A stretch of 41,754 nt of DNA from Bremia lactucae (Eukaryota > Oomycota > Peronosporomycetes > Peronosporales > Peronosporaceae). Both the position numbers and the translations under genes were made by a program. Positions 9,965 through 20,010 of this stretch are shown here, piece after piece; the stretch's first letter is position 1, and each line of letters begins with the position of its first letter. The notes under the pieces were generated by a model, which searched no databases, had not been told where the DNA came from, and was given only the letters and a program-made list of their open reading frames with translations. The stretch spans positions 1,024,319 through 1,066,072 of the forward strand of contig NC_090624.1 of assembly GCF_004359215.1 (NCBI RefSeq), in the 5' to 3' direction.

Positions 9965-10450
9965 TGTAGCGTAGCTACCTCGCTCCTAAAGTCACAGGAA
10001 GACTTTCAGTCTGAGAAAGTCACTTAGTTCTTTTGAATTAATGGGCTAACGACTGAGGGAGTCGTACAAGCAATTAAAGCTTAAGGAATCCTAGTATAAG
10101 GGATTCAGGGGTTCGTAGAACCAAGTGGCAACTAGTGCCCACGAGTATATACCTTAGACAAGCTTCTATCTCTTACAGATCAATGCGCAAGTCATAAGAA
10201 TACAGTAAACGCTTTAAGAATAAATGGGGAACTGAACTTTATTTAAATTTCTAATCTTAAACTTTACCCTACCTAATTTAAAAAATAGATTTCGGCTGCC
10301 AGATTAATATCTGGCGGCGACCACATTTGTTACCCATAATTAATGGGATTTTAGTAATTAATGGATTTAGAATATGATAAAAGGGTATTTTATCCATAAA
10401 GTAAATGGACGACAACAACGGTTCTCCAACCGATGTGTGCCCCATTTTAC
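9965..10450 (-). repeat. 5' LTR of element B1
   Basis: It is homologous to 4465-4942 in the same orientation and to both B2 LTRs. The outer end reads GTAAAATGGGGCACACATCGG on the minus strand, so its terminal TG has mutated. The inner end is GGTAGCTACGCTACA. The copies differ at many positions by eye, which indicates an old insertion. Confidence 0.85.
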
Positions 10451-10985
10451 TCAAGAACTGTTATATATGTTCGACGATGTCTGTTATTATTTCATTTCAA
10501 ATGTGAAATGTATCCAAATTAAAAAAACTGTTGCATGATGCGGATGAATTATTCATATTATTACAGTAGCTTTGACATACTTGAGTTAGGTTTAACAGCT
10601 TGAACTCGGATACGTCAAACATTACCATGAAGACGCAGTAGATAAGAACGTGATTTTCGGCACTAATCTAAGCAAGTTCGTGAAAATGTTACTTGAAGTT
10701 AATAAAAAAACATCCAAATGAGCTAATAGCGGAGCTATAGCGCGATTTCTGAGCCTGCAGCGATGTCCATGCGGCGAAAGGCAACTAATTCACACTTAAT
10801 AGACGCATCCGTGGAGGTCAACAAATTTGTCATGCATTTTTGAGTTTAATTTTTATGATGGCTTAAACTCTGACGCTTCATTTTTTTTTATCGACTTCCG
10901 ACTACAAATGTCTTGACATTTTGTTTCAAACATCCTGAACGCAAAAAGTGTGAGAAACGATCAGGTGCTATACATAGAGTTTAAT
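10451..10985. other. intergenic, AT-rich, no gene seen
   Basis: It lies between the outer end of B1 and the stop codon of the first RWP-RK gene. I see no reading frame, repeat or RNA that I can support. Confidence 0.6.
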
Positions 10986-11606
10986 TCACAGATTGCTAGC
11001 ACAATCGTCGACGAGAGGCAGCAGTCGATGTTGAGGCTTCGTTGGAAATTTGGGGGCCGTCGGATGGAATGAAGCTGAGTAGTAGGTGCTCTTGTAATTT
11101 ATTGAACGGTAGCGTGATTGCACTTGAGGTTTCCGTAAGAGAAATGAAAGCGGAGGAAGGCGTTTATTTGGTTCATTTGCAAGCAAAAACCGAGCCTTAT
11201 AGGAGGGCACACTTGGTGTCAAAGCAGTTGCGTCAATGACGCCAGTCTTTATATACCTTTCTTTCGTGTTGCTGAGCGACAACAAGAGCTCTGGAGCTGT
11301 AGGTGCAAGGGATGCAGCTGTTCGTATCCACGGAGCGAGAGCTTTCGTTGTTGTTTGCTTCTGGTTTGTGAGCCCTTCTCGACGTAGCTTTGCCTTGATA
11401 CTGCGATATGGCCAGCGATATTTAAGCCTCTGGCAGTTGCGCTTCAGCGTGATTGGTGCAACACCAAGCAGTCGGGCAGCATCGTCTTGACGGTAGTGTG
11501 AGTATTCTTGAAGTACTTTGATGGAAAAGTCGAACTTGCGTCGGCTCTTCCGTACGGGCTGTGGGGGCGTCTTGGTTGCAGGTGGTGCTGGCAGTGAAGT
11601 CGTCAT
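10986..11606 (-). CDS. RWP-RK domain protein 1 (putative transcription factor)
   Basis: A 206-codon ORF with a real ATG and a basic Pro-rich N-terminus. The RWP-RK domain spans about residues 24-72: KFDFSIKVLQEY, then AARLLGVAPITLKRNCQRL, then RWPYR (64-68). The hydrophobic helix followed by ARxLGVxxxTLKRxC and the RWP core is diagnostic for the plant/oomycete RWP-RK DNA-binding family. After the core this protein has SIK where the canonical motif has RK. The remaining 130 residues are Ser/Pro/Lys-rich, without a recognised domain. It is probably nuclear and DNA-binding. It lies head-to-head with a second RWP-RK gene 1.7 kb away, on the opposite strand, and is uninterrupted although flanked by dead retroelements. 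Confidence 0.85.
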   Translation of the reverse strand: MTTSLPAPPATKTPPQPVRKSRRKFDFSIKVLQEYSHYRQDDAARLLGVAPITLKRNCQRLKYRWPYRSIKAKLRREGLTNQKQTTTKALAPWIRTAASLAPTAPELLLSLSNTKERYIKTGVIDATALTPSVPSYKARFLLANEPNKRLPPLSFLLRKPQVQSRYRSINYKSTYYSASFHPTAPKFPTKPQHRLLPLVDDCASNL

Positions 11607-13323
11607 CGAATAGGAGCGAAGCTTATGGCAAGAAGAGATCCGTAGAATGGAAGACTGTTTAAGAAATGAAAGGCAACACTGGGCTGCAAATATTTTCTTA
11701 TAACTATGCTATGTTCAAACCCTGGTCAGTAACGTCTGTATTAGCGTAAGAGAAGGCTACAACATGTAGAAAGTCAGAGCTTATGCCTATAGCTTTCGTC
11801 GCGAAATTGTGGATGCTAGTGGTGACAGACTCGTGCAACTAATTTCCACATGATATGTGTTAAAAATTGTTTTACCAATTGAATATACTCTTGTGTGCCC
11901 TAGATTACCCTGGTATCAATTGTTTTACATGTTCCTCGAATGGACGTCCGTTTGTGCAGGCATGGATTCCGACTCCCAGCAGGGTTTTGACCTTTGCTCA
12001 TCCCCTCGTGGTAACAACAAATGTGCTAATAGGCCAATCAATAGACACGTACGATGGGCCATCAGAGGCCATACTAGACATCAAGTCGTGTCGTAGTACT
12101 TCGTGGGACGTTGAATCATGTTCGGACGACGTAGGTTGAATTTCACAAATACACTGAGCACAAAATAAATGGAAAAAGGGATTGGCAAAAGAACTCTTCT
12201 AGAAGAAAATGGCCAAGCAACACCGAAGAAATAAATCTATTTGGGCAGTTTTGTAGTCTTTTTGCCCCTCTGTGGTGTTGTTGTTGTTGGCACTCAATCA
12301 TTGTTCAAGAAAGAGTAGATTTCTAAAGGTCAAATTTACGTTCCAAATTAATACTAAAAAAACGATACATGCCTCGATTGTCGAGATTGAACCCGGTTGC
12401 AGTGACCGAGGAATCTATCGCAACAGTGTTTCACAATTCTGGCTCCCAGGAGCTGTGATGTCGAGTGCGTGGCGTGCAATCCAAGTGGGCGGTAAGCGCG
12501 CAGCATGCGTCCATGCAGCGAACGCCGTCCGAGCAGCGCGAGTCGTTTGCAACCACCATTATCGCATATTAACTTCGTAACAGTAAAGGGAATATCATAC
12601 GCGGGTCGCTATGTTAAGGCATTACAGCTGACGTTGGCACCGTTTGCAATAAGATTTAAGTATGGTAAGTGTAGCCACGCCTCCGATGACGAGTTGCAAT
12701 CGCTAGATCTGCGCCACTCGCATGTCGTTGGCTGCTTAATATTTTGCGTCGGCGTGGAATCGCGCATTCCAAATACCGAGATCAATATGCGACGTAGATA
12801 CATGCATGAACCTACTATATCCACAAAGTCGATAGCGTAATCACCAAAGATATATCGCTATGACATTTATTAATGTCATCTACGGTACAGACCACGCAGA
12901 AAGTATTGACATAATATCTGGGGGCGTGATGCTCCCGCATCTCAATTGTGTCGTGTTGTGTCCCAGACCGTAGAGCTATCCCCTGTGGTATCTGAGGCCT
13001 TGGGGTACGTAAGATAAGATCCAAGACGGTCTCGTCTTATGCCTTCTAAGGAACACAGACAGCAAGGGCGGCACACATTACTCGAAGCGTACGTTACACC
13101 TTCTTTTGCGTTGTGCGTAGAAACAGGCTTCGAGTCCAAATCATCTTAAATCTGGTGTCATCAATGTTCAGTCTCTTTGGCACCATAAAAACGCCAACCG
13201 TGGTAGTGAGACCTCCGCCGTCTTCCTCTGTCAACGACCAACAAGAGACGTTGTCAAGTTTGTAGCTGATGCGACGTCCCCATATCACAATTTGCTCACT
13301 GCGTCTCCACCCGTATTTCTGCC
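11607..13323. other. intergenic region between the divergent RWP-RK genes
   Basis: This 1.7-kb stretch separates the two RWP-RK start codons and so must hold both promoters. Open frames up to about 110 codons occur on both strands, but none shows a domain, signal peptide or effector motif such as RxLR, and they overlap each other. No tRNA or repeat is recognised. Confidence 0.5.
11657..11671 (-). promoter_or_regulatory. candidate initiator element for RWP-RK gene 1
   Basis: The minus strand reads CTTTCATTTCTTAAA about 50-65 bp before the ATG, resembling the oomycete initiator (TCATTYY) followed by a T/A-rich flank. Motif match only; no transcript evidence. Confidence 0.35.
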
Positions 13324-13752
13324 ATGAAGCCTGTCACGATCTGTCGGCCCAAGTCCAAGAAGCTGCGCAAGAGTCGACGCGTCTATGACTTCGACTACAA
13401 GTTCCTGTCGCAGTACTTTCACATGCCACAGAAGCAGGCAGCTGCACTATTGGACGTCGCTGTTATTACGATCAAGCGCAATTGCAAACACTACGGCTTC
13501 AAGTGGCCGTACCGTGCTAATAAGTACAAATACCCTAGCAGACCAGTGCTGTCGGACAAAGGTCGAGCATTTCACGAGCTGCCGCTCAACTGTATGAAGG
13601 AGCAAATTGATGCGGAAATGCATCAAACAAGTGAGTGCGATACCGACACGGAAAGCGTCGACGAAGGAGGCCAAGAAAAAGAGAATTATTGCAATATTCT
13701 TTGTAGGCTTAGAGCGTCCAGCACGTCCGAGATGTCCATGGTTAGATTTTAG
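13324..13752 (+). CDS. RWP-RK domain protein 2 (putative transcription factor)
   Basis: A 142-codon ORF with a very basic N-terminus (RPKSKKLRKSRR) leading straight into the domain at about residues 20-68: YDFDYKFLSQYFHM, then AAALLDVAVITIKRNCKHYG, then KWPYR (60-64). This is the same fold signature as the neighbouring gene. Residues after the WPYR core are AN instead of RK. The C-terminal third is acidic (CDTDTESVDEGGQEKE) and might be an activation or interaction tail. The two genes share the domain but little outside it, so they are old duplicates or independent family members. Expected role: sequence-specific nuclear regulator; targets unknown. The protein is short for the family but complete, with ATG and TAG in frame. 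Confidence 0.82.
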   Translation: MKPVTICRPKSKKLRKSRRVYDFDYKFLSQYFHMPQKQAAALLDVAVITIKRNCKHYGFKWPYRANKYKYPSRPVLSDKGRAFHELPLNCMKEQIDAEMHQTSECDTDTESVDEGGQEKENYCNILCRLRASSTSEMSMVRF

Positions 13753-14613
13753 TGCGGTGCAGTTAAGACTCAGTATCCATAAGTGTTTATTGTTTTTTAA
13801 CTAGTAATTTTATAGACATCAGTTATATTATTTTACTTACCTAGTTGATTTACATTAGACAAATTGTTTTATATAGGTAGATTAAAAGCCTTTTTAAAAA
13901 AACGTCAACTTCAAACTTGCAGTGGCAATATCACGCAAAAAAATCTGCTCACCAGATCTCTGCATAACAGCAGCCTCACTGGATTGATTGAACCTCTACT
14001 CCATAACTTTTTCAATACTTAAGCACTGATCTTCCATGCCGTAATATTGCCGCAATCATCCTTGTTCACACTCTGTCATGTCGCACTACGTCGTCGTTGA
14101 TGCACGTCTCAGCTTAAGCACCGAAAACTTTTGCTGTCTTCCTGGGACGCCCCGATTACACAGGCCAAAAATGGTCCTAAATTCTTGTCAAAAACAAATG
14201 CTACAAGCCCGCAGTGGTTCAACTTCAATCTTATCCTTACAGGCTTCAGATGCATCGCCAGTAAATCGCTGTGCCCACACTTAAGGCCCGAAACCAACAT
14301 AGAATTTTCACCAAAATACTAGGCCCCGACATACTTCTTCAGCAATGACCACTCGTCAAGCCGATCCTTTGTGTGAGAAGTCGTGGCACTCGTCACAATA
14401 AATGAAAATCAATCGACAAGAGTTTTGGCGCCGAATTAGTAAGAATGCCGACAAATGCGTCTTTCGTTTAAAGAGCAAATTTTGCACGCGAGAATCATTT
14501 AACCGGCAATGGTAGCTTTGAAATAGTATATTGTCACAAATTAGTAATAAGTTTTTAGGCAGGCACTTTACTTCAAGTTTGAATCAGATTCATGTAGATG
14601 CCATTTAATTTTG
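13753..14613. other. intergenic, shared 3' flank of two convergent genes
   Basis: It separates the stop of RWP-RK 2 from the stop of the BED/hAT gene. It is AT-rich at the start, consistent with 3' untranslated sequence. No gene is supported. Confidence 0.55.
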
Positions 14614-17391
14614 TCATACCCCAATGCGTTCCATCTCAGGAATGCGAGAAACACTGCGACAGAATAGGACTTGAGCTGCCACTTCAATGTCTAATCGTGT
14701 CTTTTTCTCTCGCATCAACTGCCCGTATCTCGTAAAAGCCTCTTGAAATGGAGTTGAGACGGCACTTATGCAAAGATATTTCTTTGCCAATCGAGCGAGG
14801 GATGGAAACAGGCGCTGGTATCGACTCCACCACTCTAGTGGGTCATGTTCGCTTTCATCTGTCGCCGGCAAGCAGGGCGAGTCCAAGTACTGCTGCACCT
14901 GCAGTTTGACCTTTTCAACTTCGGTCGTGGGCTCTTCAAGTGGGAAAAACTCATGCAGCAATGCTGCCGCTTTCTTAGTGATCGAAGGACTTGCATTTGA
15001 TCCCATCGAATCCTTTGCATTAGAGCTTTGTTTCTTCTCCATGTTGCAATCATTCGGACGAACATCATCGTCCTTGTCACTGACACGAAGGAGCACGTAA
15101 AGAGATTGCACCAATTGCTGCTTTTCCAAAGCCGAAAGAAAAGGCAACGACTTAAAACGGGGATCCAATAGACACGACAGATATGGCGATGATGGCGCGC
15201 CACCCGACGAACACAAGTCCATATTAAGGGTTTCGACAATTGTTTGACGTATGGTTGCCACAAGCGGGTCCGTTACCCACGCGCCAGCATCAGCCAAGTG
15301 CTTTTTCAAAGAATGAACAAGTGGATATATAATCGACAACCCGGGATAAGCCAGCGGGGTAATGTGCACGAGTCCTTCAATTGGCTCGAGTAGTTTCACA
15401 AGTTGTTTCAACGATGCCCATTCGTTCGAAGACAGTTCACAACACGTGAATCGAAGCTGCATGGGTCTACGAGCAGGATTCGTGTCACTATCGAGGCCCA
15501 TTTTGTACCGCAGAAGCATTTTTTCTAACTCAACAATTCGACACATCATTTGAATGGTGGAGTTCCAGCGGTCATCAAAGTCACAGATCACGGGCAATGC
15601 CTCCCCGTTGTGAGAAGCAATTGTGCTAGTCGTCGATCCAGCGCCAGTATTTACACTAGGCGAAGCTATGTCGACTATTGTCGTCAACCCTTTAATACTT
15701 TCTACTACATCCAGCGCCGTGGAGCCGCCACTTTCACTAATGCTAACGCTCACTCCGTCCGCGGTCGCTGCCATGGATGCGGCTTGGATCGAATCTGTCG
15801 AGGGGTCTTCGTTCATACTGCGTTGCAGCGCGAGAAAAATCTGATACTCGGATGGGTTTTGAATAAAAAATGACACGTAGTTTCGGCACCGACGGGTAAG
15901 CGTGGCGCACTCTCGTAACCCACTGGACATGGCAGTTTCAATCTCCTCGACAAAGCATCGGACGACAGCTAAGCCAGGATACTCACTATGAATCGCGTTA
16001 GCCTCGGCATTTGCTTCTGCTTGCGCCACGGTACGACAGTTTTTGCTTGCATTCTCTGGAACAGCATGTGTCGACACTGCATGTAATCGCATCGTCAGCG
16101 CGGCAACTTTCGACGAGGGAATGTCCCACTTTTCCATCACATCTCGAAGCAGAGCAATCGTATTGACTCGTTCGTCCAGAGGCAACACATAAACTTCCAA
16201 GACACAATCTCGACGACGAAAAGCACGGGAGATCCAGTGGCCACTCACAGTGAGCACATTCTGACCAAATACCGATGTCCACGTATTAAGCGACAAACTC
16301 AGGACATCCACGTCGGCCACGACTTCTTTCAGAATCTCACGTTGGGAATAGTATAAATTAGACAGAGCTACTTTCAGTGTCTCCTCCGACGGAAGTTTAG
16401 GCACAATCCCCATTCCCAATGCATTTCCATCACCACAGTGCAGCCCCGATTCAAGCGAACCTCCAAATAAAAGATTACTCAACTCGAGTCCCATCTGCGC
16501 AACATCCAGTGGCTCGTATTGCGCAATCAAGTACTTTAAAAGACGGTGTGTCAAGAGTTTCGAGTACACGACACTAGAGGCAGCACAACTCGGCAGAATA
16601 CTGGTATTTCCGCTTATGCTGGCGCTATGACGTCGGCCGCGCCCTGACACGCCCGAAAGTGACGAGTAGTCAACAACTCGCTGATCGAACCCAACGCCTG
16701 CCATATCAATCACCCCCTCGTTCAATTCAAAGCCCGCAGGAAACGGCAGCACACTGGACGTCGCTGTCGTGGATGCGCTCATTGGCAGCGTCACAAAGCT
16801 CGACGGATCAAACTCCGTCCCCAACACGGCATGGCCAATCGCGGCTGTTTGCTCAGTGGGATCTCCAATGATCTTTCGTCGCTTACTTGCAACATTCGCA
16901 TTGACTGCTCGTCTTCTAGCCGACCGTAGCTCTAGCAACTGATGTCTATGTACGTTTCCGAGTGGCTCACTCGGTAACGACGCGCCGAGAATCGCGGCAG
17001 TGTCAACTGGCATGAAGAGACTCGAGCCATTTGAAGCCGCTGCGCCAGTCGATCCGAGGTGTGGAGGGCGAGGATGGACCCCTTTGGGATAATCATAGTC
17101 CGCAGCACACTTGCCCGGGGCATACTTGTGGTGTTTCTTCCTCAAGTGACGGTTCATCGTGCTTGTGCCCCCCGAGTACGCAAAGCGCGTCGTCTGGGCT
17201 GGACATAGCGTGCAGATGACGAACTTCCCGCTCACATCCTTTACAAAGTAGTCCCAGATGAAGCTAGGCAGCCCAATGGTGGTGGCCTCAACCTTGTCTT
17301 GCCTGCAGCTGCGTCGACGATCATCGGATGGCTTGGAATGATGGTCGCTCGTGTCGATGTCGGGCGGTTCGAGGATGAGCTCGGGGTCCAT
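14614..17391 (-). CDS. BED zinc-finger protein derived from a hAT transposase
   Basis: A single uninterrupted frame of 925 codons from the first ATG (MDPELILEPPD); the frame is open a little further upstream but without another ATG. A BED finger lies at about residues 40-87 with ligands C60, C63, H82 and H87. A hAT-like RNase-H fold follows: LSLNTWTSVFGQNVLTVSGHW aligns with the family LTTDxWTS block, FDDRWNSTIQMMCRIVE is the RW motif, LLDPRFKSLPFL is typical, and DPLEWWSRYQRLFPSLARLA begins the dimerisation domain. The first catalytic Asp reads Asn (LSLN), the TTDNA-type second Asp block reads ALTMRLHAV, and SxPSER is replaced by STPFQEAF. Transposition is therefore unlikely. I saw no terminal inverted repeats. 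It may be a domesticated DNA-binding protein; an old dead transposase is the alternative, but such length without a stop argues for selection. Confidence 0.82.
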   Translation of the reverse strand: MDPELILEPPDIDTSDHHSKPSDDRRRSCRQDKVEATTIGLPSFIWDYFVKDVSGKFVICTLCPAQTTRFAYSGGTSTMNRHLRKKHHKYAPGKCAADYDYPKGVHPRPPHLGSTGAAASNGSSLFMPVDTAAILGASLPSEPLGNVHRHQLLELRSARRRAVNANVASKRRKIIGDPTEQTAAIGHAVLGTEFDPSSFVTLPMSASTTATSSVLPFPAGFELNEGVIDMAGVGFDQRVVDYSSLSGVSGRGRRHSASISGNTSILPSCAASSVVYSKLLTHRLLKYLIAQYEPLDVAQMGLELSNLLFGGSLESGLHCGDGNALGMGIVPKLPSEETLKVALSNLYYSQREILKEVVADVDVLSLSLNTWTSVFGQNVLTVSGHWISRAFRRRDCVLEVYVLPLDERVNTIALLRDVMEKWDIPSSKVAALTMRLHAVSTHAVPENASKNCRTVAQAEANAEANAIHSEYPGLAVVRCFVEEIETAMSSGLRECATLTRRCRNYVSFFIQNPSEYQIFLALQRSMNEDPSTDSIQAASMAATADGVSVSISESGGSTALDVVESIKGLTTIVDIASPSVNTGAGSTTSTIASHNGEALPVICDFDDRWNSTIQMMCRIVELEKMLLRYKMGLDSDTNPARRPMQLRFTCCELSSNEWASLKQLVKLLEPIEGLVHITPLAYPGLSIIYPLVHSLKKHLADAGAWVTDPLVATIRQTIVETLNMDLCSSGGAPSSPYLSCLLDPRFKSLPFLSALEKQQLVQSLYVLLRVSDKDDDVRPNDCNMEKKQSSNAKDSMGSNASPSITKKAAALLHEFFPLEEPTTEVEKVKLQVQQYLDSPCLPATDESEHDPLEWWSRYQRLFPSLARLAKKYLCISAVSTPFQEAFTRYGQLMREKKTRLDIEVAAQVLFCRSVSRIPEMERIGV

Positions 17392-17436
17392 TCGTTGACC
17401 GAAATTGCCTAAGAAATGTATAAAGTAGCGGTCCAA

Positions 17437-17627
17437 AGCGTGCTAAAGTTTTTCTTCAGCAAATTTCAGGAAATCGTTATTCAGCCGATTTTCTACAATT
17501 TGCGCAAGCCAGCCCGGCTACCCAAATTTTAATATCGATGGTACCATCATTATGCGAAGTCGCATTTGGGCCGACCCAGAAGGATGAACATGACCCTTTT
17601 TTGGCTCCGAAATTTATTTTAAAGTAT
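17437..17627. other. upstream region of the BED/hAT gene up to the B2 LTR relic
   Basis: This short stretch ends where similarity to the family-B LTR begins. It probably holds the promoter of the minus-strand gene, but I find no clear initiator box. Confidence 0.4.
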
Positions 17628-17942
17628 TTAGGGTAACGTTTTTAGATTAAAAAAACTAAATAAAGTTCTGTGCCCCTTTTGATTTTAAAGCGTCTAGTGC
17701 CTTCCGAAGGCTTGCGCATTGATTGATCTATGCGATATATGAGCCTTTCTAAGGTACATATTCTCGGGCACTGGTTGCCACTTGGTTCTACGAACCCCTG
17801 AATCCCGTGAACTAGGATTCATTAAGCTTTAATAGCTTGTACGACTCCCTGAGTTTTTAAACCCATTAGTTCTATAGAACTAAGAGACTCTCTGAGTCTG
17901 TAAGTCTTCCTCTGACTTCAGGAGCAAGGTAGCTCCGTTACA
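17628..17942 (+). repeat. 5' LTR of element B2, truncated
   Basis: It aligns with the 3' part of 24772-25256, from the AT-rich TTTAGATTAAA block through GTGCCTTCCGAAGGCTTGCG to AGCTCCGTTACA. The outer third is missing, so no target-site duplication can be read. Divergence from the 3' LTR is obvious by eye. Confidence 0.82.
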
Positions 17943-17944
17943 CC

Positions 17945-17963
17945 TAGTAGCACTTGTAGTCAA
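17945..17963 (+). other. putative primer-binding site of element B2
   Basis: Two bases after the LTR end comes TAGTAGCACTTGTAGTC, aligned with TGGTAGCATCCGTAGTC of B1. A partial match to an initiator tRNA-Met complement is possible but not secure. Confidence 0.4.
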
Positions 17964-18002
17964 TCTACGCCTGAGTCTTTATAAGACTAATTTCTCACTG
18001 AA

Positions 18003-18982
18003 ATGGAAGAGATTCCAGAACATTCAGAGGCGTAACGTGCAGCTCACGACAAGCTCAAAACTTTATTTGGGCTTAAACATGTGAAATGCATTATCTCCCA
18101 GGGACCAGAGGTCCTGCATGCAAGGCTTGAAGCCTTTATGCGATATGAAGCCTCCCTGATCGGCCAGGTACAAGATCACTTAGCGGCATCTATGCCAACC
18201 CGGTACATCTCTGTACCTGATTTAGAGCCGAGGGCTCGCCCTCTAGCTGTCAATGTGAAGACATTTGAGGGAAAAGAGGGAAAAATCTTCCTTTTTGGAT
18301 TATGCAGATGGAAATGTCCATTGATTCCACCTTGTTCTCAACAGAACGGCAAAAGGTGGTGATGGCTATGCCAAACTCGGAGGTAGAGCCATGGAGTGGG
18401 CCCCACCGTGCAGCGCATCCATAATCGACACTTTTCCTTCATGGGATTCACCGAAACAGCTAATGAATAGTATCTGTTTGCACCACCTGTTCAGGCTCTT
18501 CGCATGCGAGCACGGCTCCTAGCGACTCGATGGGGTAAACGAACCCTAGGAGACTTTGTCCACGAGTTAAGAACTCTCATTGCATCTATGCATCAAGACC
18601 CGGTTTAAGAAGCAATTGTCGTAACAACCTTTATGAGGGTCTCAATGAGGGCGTTGCCCGGACGGAAGTATTCCGATCTCATCCTGCTACTTTCAAAGAG
18701 GCAATTGTTTTAGCGCTACGCGCTGAGTTCGACTTTAAGTCTGTTCGTGTTAGCGCCTGTTAACCAAACAAGCTCTTCAAGCACATGGTTCCGTCTAATA
18801 GAGCGAAACCCATGGATTTAAGCCTCGATGAGGAAGGAGAAGAGGCTGTTCAAGCTGTGGAACAGCATAAGAACTTTCGTAGATGTTATGTGTGCGGAAG
18901 CACGAAACATTTACGTCCGGCCTGTCCCCTCCGCAATACGCGTAAGGCCCGAAAGAGCACCAATTCCGACCAATACCAGTAA
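18003..18982 (+). pseudogene. gag of element B2, degenerate
   Basis: It starts MEEIPEHSEA and stops at codon 11 (TAA 18033-18035), at the same codon as B1. It continues with [34 protein letters not shown] and [13 protein letters not shown] before a frameshift. A later frame holds the nucleocapsid zinc knuckle CYVCGSTKHLRPAC (CX2CX4HX4C). Gag normally assembles the particle and binds the genomic RNA. Several frameshifts separate the capsid part from the zinc knuckle. Confidence 0.82.
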
Positions 18983-19140
18983 TCTGGTACGGTGCGGGAA
19001 AGTGTCGATACCCAAAAGGTGCGGGGCGCCCTACTGGGGAAGGCCTAGGCTCTGTTGAACCTCTAGGAGGTGAGAGTAAACAGAACCTAGCCCCAATCAA
19101 CTCGGTGCGTAATGGCACGGGGCGAGAGTAGAAGCCTGGC

Positions 19141-19560
19141 TTGCTAGTCGCTCAAGCGACTGTGGAAGGCTTTGATAAGCCATGGTCAAATTTAATTGGC
19201 TCAGGAGCGTCTTGCAATTATGCTCGACGTCTTTCCTTTGAAGGAAGTCAACAATACGTTGAGGCGCTTAAAGCGCATAAAAGTGATACAGTCAGTGTTT
19301 GCTTAGCGACTGGGACTCATCTCACTGTTCCTTAGTTCCATTGAGCTAAGTTATGAAGTTCCTGGACTTTGACAGTATGGAATGCTGTCTGGCCGTTGAT
19401 TTGGATTCGAGATACGATCTCATCCTTGGTATGGCCTAGTTTGAACGCCACGAACGCCACGAGCCATGGATCGAGTGGAAGTCCAAGACCTTAGGTGCCA
19501 CGCGCAATGTTCCTAGCAAAGTTCTGGAGGGTCATGAATCCACCTCTGCTAGACAACAAA
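19141..19560 (+). pseudogene. aspartic protease of element B2, active site lost
   Basis: The frame reads GFDKPWSNLIGSGASCNYAR, where gypsy proteases have LIDSGAS; the catalytic Asp is Gly. It continues to LATGTHLTVP and a stop, after which DSRYDLILGMA, HEPWIEWKSKTLGATRNVP follows with another stop and a small repeat of CGAACGCCA. This is the Gag-Pol maturation protease domain. In B1 the whole domain is deleted. Confidence 0.78.
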
Positions 19561-19770
19561 AGTGCTATTGGCGCGGATCATTGACTGAGTTTGTCAGTGT
19601 TTTAGACATTGGAGTGCTCTCATTTTTTAACCTCCAATGTTGAAAACATTAACTTTGAGCCCGAATCAGATGAAGGAAGTGGAACGGCACGTACTCCGTC
19701 GAGTAACACTCGTTGCAATAACGATTCACTGAATGCGAAAGCATTGTTGGCCTAAGGCCGAGTGATCAAG

Positions 19771-20010
19771 GGTGTAAACTACCTGAAATGCGTGGAGTGT
19801 CACGTCTAAGCCCACCGAGTGTGGTCGGCCGAGGTGGCACCATACTGAGTGTCAGTAGTGACACTTTTGGCGGTTCGCCAGGACCTCAAGGGTGCAATGT
19901 CTCTGAGATACGTGGAGTGGCACGTCTAAGTTCACCGAGTGTGGTCGGCCGAGGTGGCACCATACTGAGTGTCAATAGTGACACTATTGGCGGTTCACCT
20001 GGGCATTTTG
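19771..20010 (+). repeat. 120-bp tandem duplication inside pol of B2
   Basis: Two adjacent units (19771-19890 and 19891-20010) are about 88% alike by eye and start GGTGYAA. Both contain LSxPSVVGRGGTILSV. The period is 40 codons, so the frame is kept. It lies in the protease-RT linker, which normally tolerates length change. Confidence 0.75.

Larger units (their letters stand above)
4465..10450 (-). mobile_element. Ty3/gypsy element B1, full span but degenerate
   Basis: Two LTRs in the same orientation (478 and 486 bp) bound gag, RT, RNase H, integrase and chromodomain on the minus strand and an antisense ORF on the plus strand next to the 3' LTR. Stops and frameshifts are scattered through pol. 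Compared with B2, about 1.58 kb holding the zinc knuckle and protease is missing, and the integrase C-terminus has a deletion of roughly 180 bp. The flanks show no convincing target-site duplication. Confidence 0.88.

Noticed and set aside
4457..10458. Target-site duplication of element B1
   Set aside because: The five bases on either side (GTGCT and AAGAA/TCAAG depending on the exact end) do not match; the outer LTR end is mutated, so the site cannot be fixed.
12272..12840. Possible small secreted or effector proteins in the RWP-RK intergenic region
   Set aside because: No signal peptide, RxLR-EER or LxLFLAK-type motif; the frames overlap and look like chance.
14768..16871. Open frames on the plus strand opposite the BED/hAT gene (up to 110 codons)
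   Set aside because: They are shadows of the long coding frame, without conserved motifs.
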